Origin: Thermoplasmatota archaeon
GTDB lineage: Archaea > Thermoplasmatota > Penumbrarchaeia > Penumbrarchaeales > Penumbrarchaeaceae
Assembly (NCBI GenBank): GCA_030595585.1
Contig: JAUVCY010000111.1
Span: 1-6,469 of the forward strand
Direction: 5' to 3'
DNA: 6,469 nt
Position 1 is the first letter of the stretch. Every line of letters begins with the position of its first letter. Positions 5,812-6,469 of the stretch are shown here, one piece after another. A program made the position numbers and the translations under genes. Under the pieces are notes generated by a model. It was not told where the DNA came from. It was given only the letters and a program-made list of their open reading frames with translations, and did no database searches.

Positions 5812-6469
5812 TCATTTCTTCAGCTGGTTTTTGAAGATATTTAAAGATCTGAGTGTTCTATCCTTGAAATTGGTCAGATCACGTTCCTTCAGGTATTTGA
5901 ACCTCATATCCGCGTTCATGAACGCCTGCCTGTAGTTTTTTTCCAACTCCTCATCTCCCAGTATTTCGATCACATCCTCCACCAGATCGAAAAGGGCAGA
6001 TCTGTTATCGTACAGATCCTGGTCCACAACCTTCAGGAGGAAGTGAATATCATATATGTCCTTCAGGGTCTTTCTGGAGCGATAGGCCAGAAGTTTCGAG
6101 ACAAGCATCCTCTCCTTTGTGTAAAAACCCAACTCTCCTTCATATTCCAGAGGCCCCCTGATCTCCCCGAAATCGATATCGATCTTAGTGTGGTGTTCTC
6201 TATGGGTTGATATACTTATCTTTATGTGGTATCTATTCGTCTTTGCGAATGTCGATTTGATGATATCAAATTCTGTTATCTTCCCCTCACTCTTGATCTT
6301 CTTCAGGATCTCCATGATCCAAGTGATGATACGATCGATATTTTCCCTTTCAATTTCAGGTGCATCGAAATCCAGATCCTCGGAATCCCTATGGCCCTTC
6401 AGGTGATGATGGGATAGTGCCGTCCCCCCCTTCAGGACCAATGAATGAGGGTTCGATCTACTGGCCTCT
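5812..6469 (-). CDS. AbiEii/AbiGii-type nucleotidyltransferase toxin (DUF1814 family), 5' partial
   Basis: Member of the DNA polymerase beta-like nucleotidyltransferase fold, known as the toxin of type IV-style AbiE toxin-antitoxin systems. Residues are counted from the TTG at 6441-6439. The first motif is L-K-G-G-T-A-L at 3-9, followed by R18-D-S-E-D-L-D-F25, giving the G-G and D-x-D metal-binding signature. K-I-D-I-D-F-G-E at 86-93 supplies the third carboxylate region. The helical motif E110-x5-K-L-L-A-Y-R-S-R-K-x-x-K-D-I-Y-D-I-x-F-L-L at 110-136 is typical of the family. The frame stays open from the TTG to base 6469, and relatives carry some tens of residues before the G-G motif, so the start lies beyond the window and TTG is not the real start. 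The gene is AT-rich: four 60-base lines counted by eye average about 40% GC, against roughly 53% in three lines of the giant gene. The cognate AbiEi-type antitoxin, normally just upstream, would be off the right edge. Confidence 0.93.
   Translation of the reverse strand, partial: EASRSNPHSLVLKGGTALSHHHLKGHRDSEDLDFDAPEIERENIDRIITWIMEILKKIKSEGKITEFDIIKSTFAKTNRYHIKISISTHREHHTKIDIDFGEIRGPLEYEGELGFYTKERMLVSKLLAYRSRKTLKDIYDIHFLLKVVDQDLYDNRSALFDLVEDVIEILGDEELEKNYRQAFMNADMRFKYLKERDLTNFKDRTLRSLNIFKNQLKK

Noticed and set aside
6439..6441. TTG at 6441-6439 as the true start of the toxin
   Set aside because: It falls two codons before the catalytic K-G-G motif, the frame stays open to the window edge, and there is no convincing ribosome binding site before it.

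Overview
This 6469-base window is probably from an archaeon, most likely a Thermoplasmatota-type lineage. The evidence is indirect: heavy AGG/AGA arginine codon use, TATA-like boxes at plausible distances from starts, a 70-residue two-cluster ferredoxin, Shine-Dalgarno leaders, and very large lineage-type membrane proteins. No rRNA, tRNA, CRISPR array or insertion sequence was seen, so the placement is an inference.

Layout. Bases 1-4584 (+) hold one enormous polytopic membrane protein of more than 1500 residues, whose reading frame is already open at base 1. It meets a second membrane-protein gene (4581-5321, -) tail to tail; both stop codons lie in a single palindromic CTAG. A non-coding stretch of about 240 bases follows (5322-5560). 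It carries the leader of the minus-strand gene, an orphan intrinsic-type terminator on the plus strand (5452-5478) with a foldable segment in front of it, and the promoter of a small ferredoxin gene (5561-5773, +). The last gene (5812-6469, -) is an AbiEii/AbiGii-type nucleotidyltransferase toxin that runs off the right edge. It is AT-richer than its neighbours.

What stands out. The giant protein appears to be a DUF2157-like unit followed by roughly ten tandem four-helix modules. In eight consecutive modules a basic residue, a Trp-Gly-like position and an acidic residue recur at exactly fixed spacing: Lys/Arg, 14 residues to the W position, 30 more to Glu/Asp, 44 in total. The loops between modules vary in length by more than 30 residues. 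This regular charge lattice is not explained by any function I can name. Secondary points are a ferredoxin with Ser in place of the second cysteine of its first cluster motif, a possible small RNA ending at the orphan terminator, and a membrane protein with a Pro-rich tail bearing two PPGW motifs.

How the genes relate. No common pathway is evident. The two membrane-protein genes are convergent neighbours. The ferredoxin looks like an independent single-gene unit. The toxin is probably the distal gene of a toxin-antitoxin operon whose antitoxin would lie beyond the right edge.
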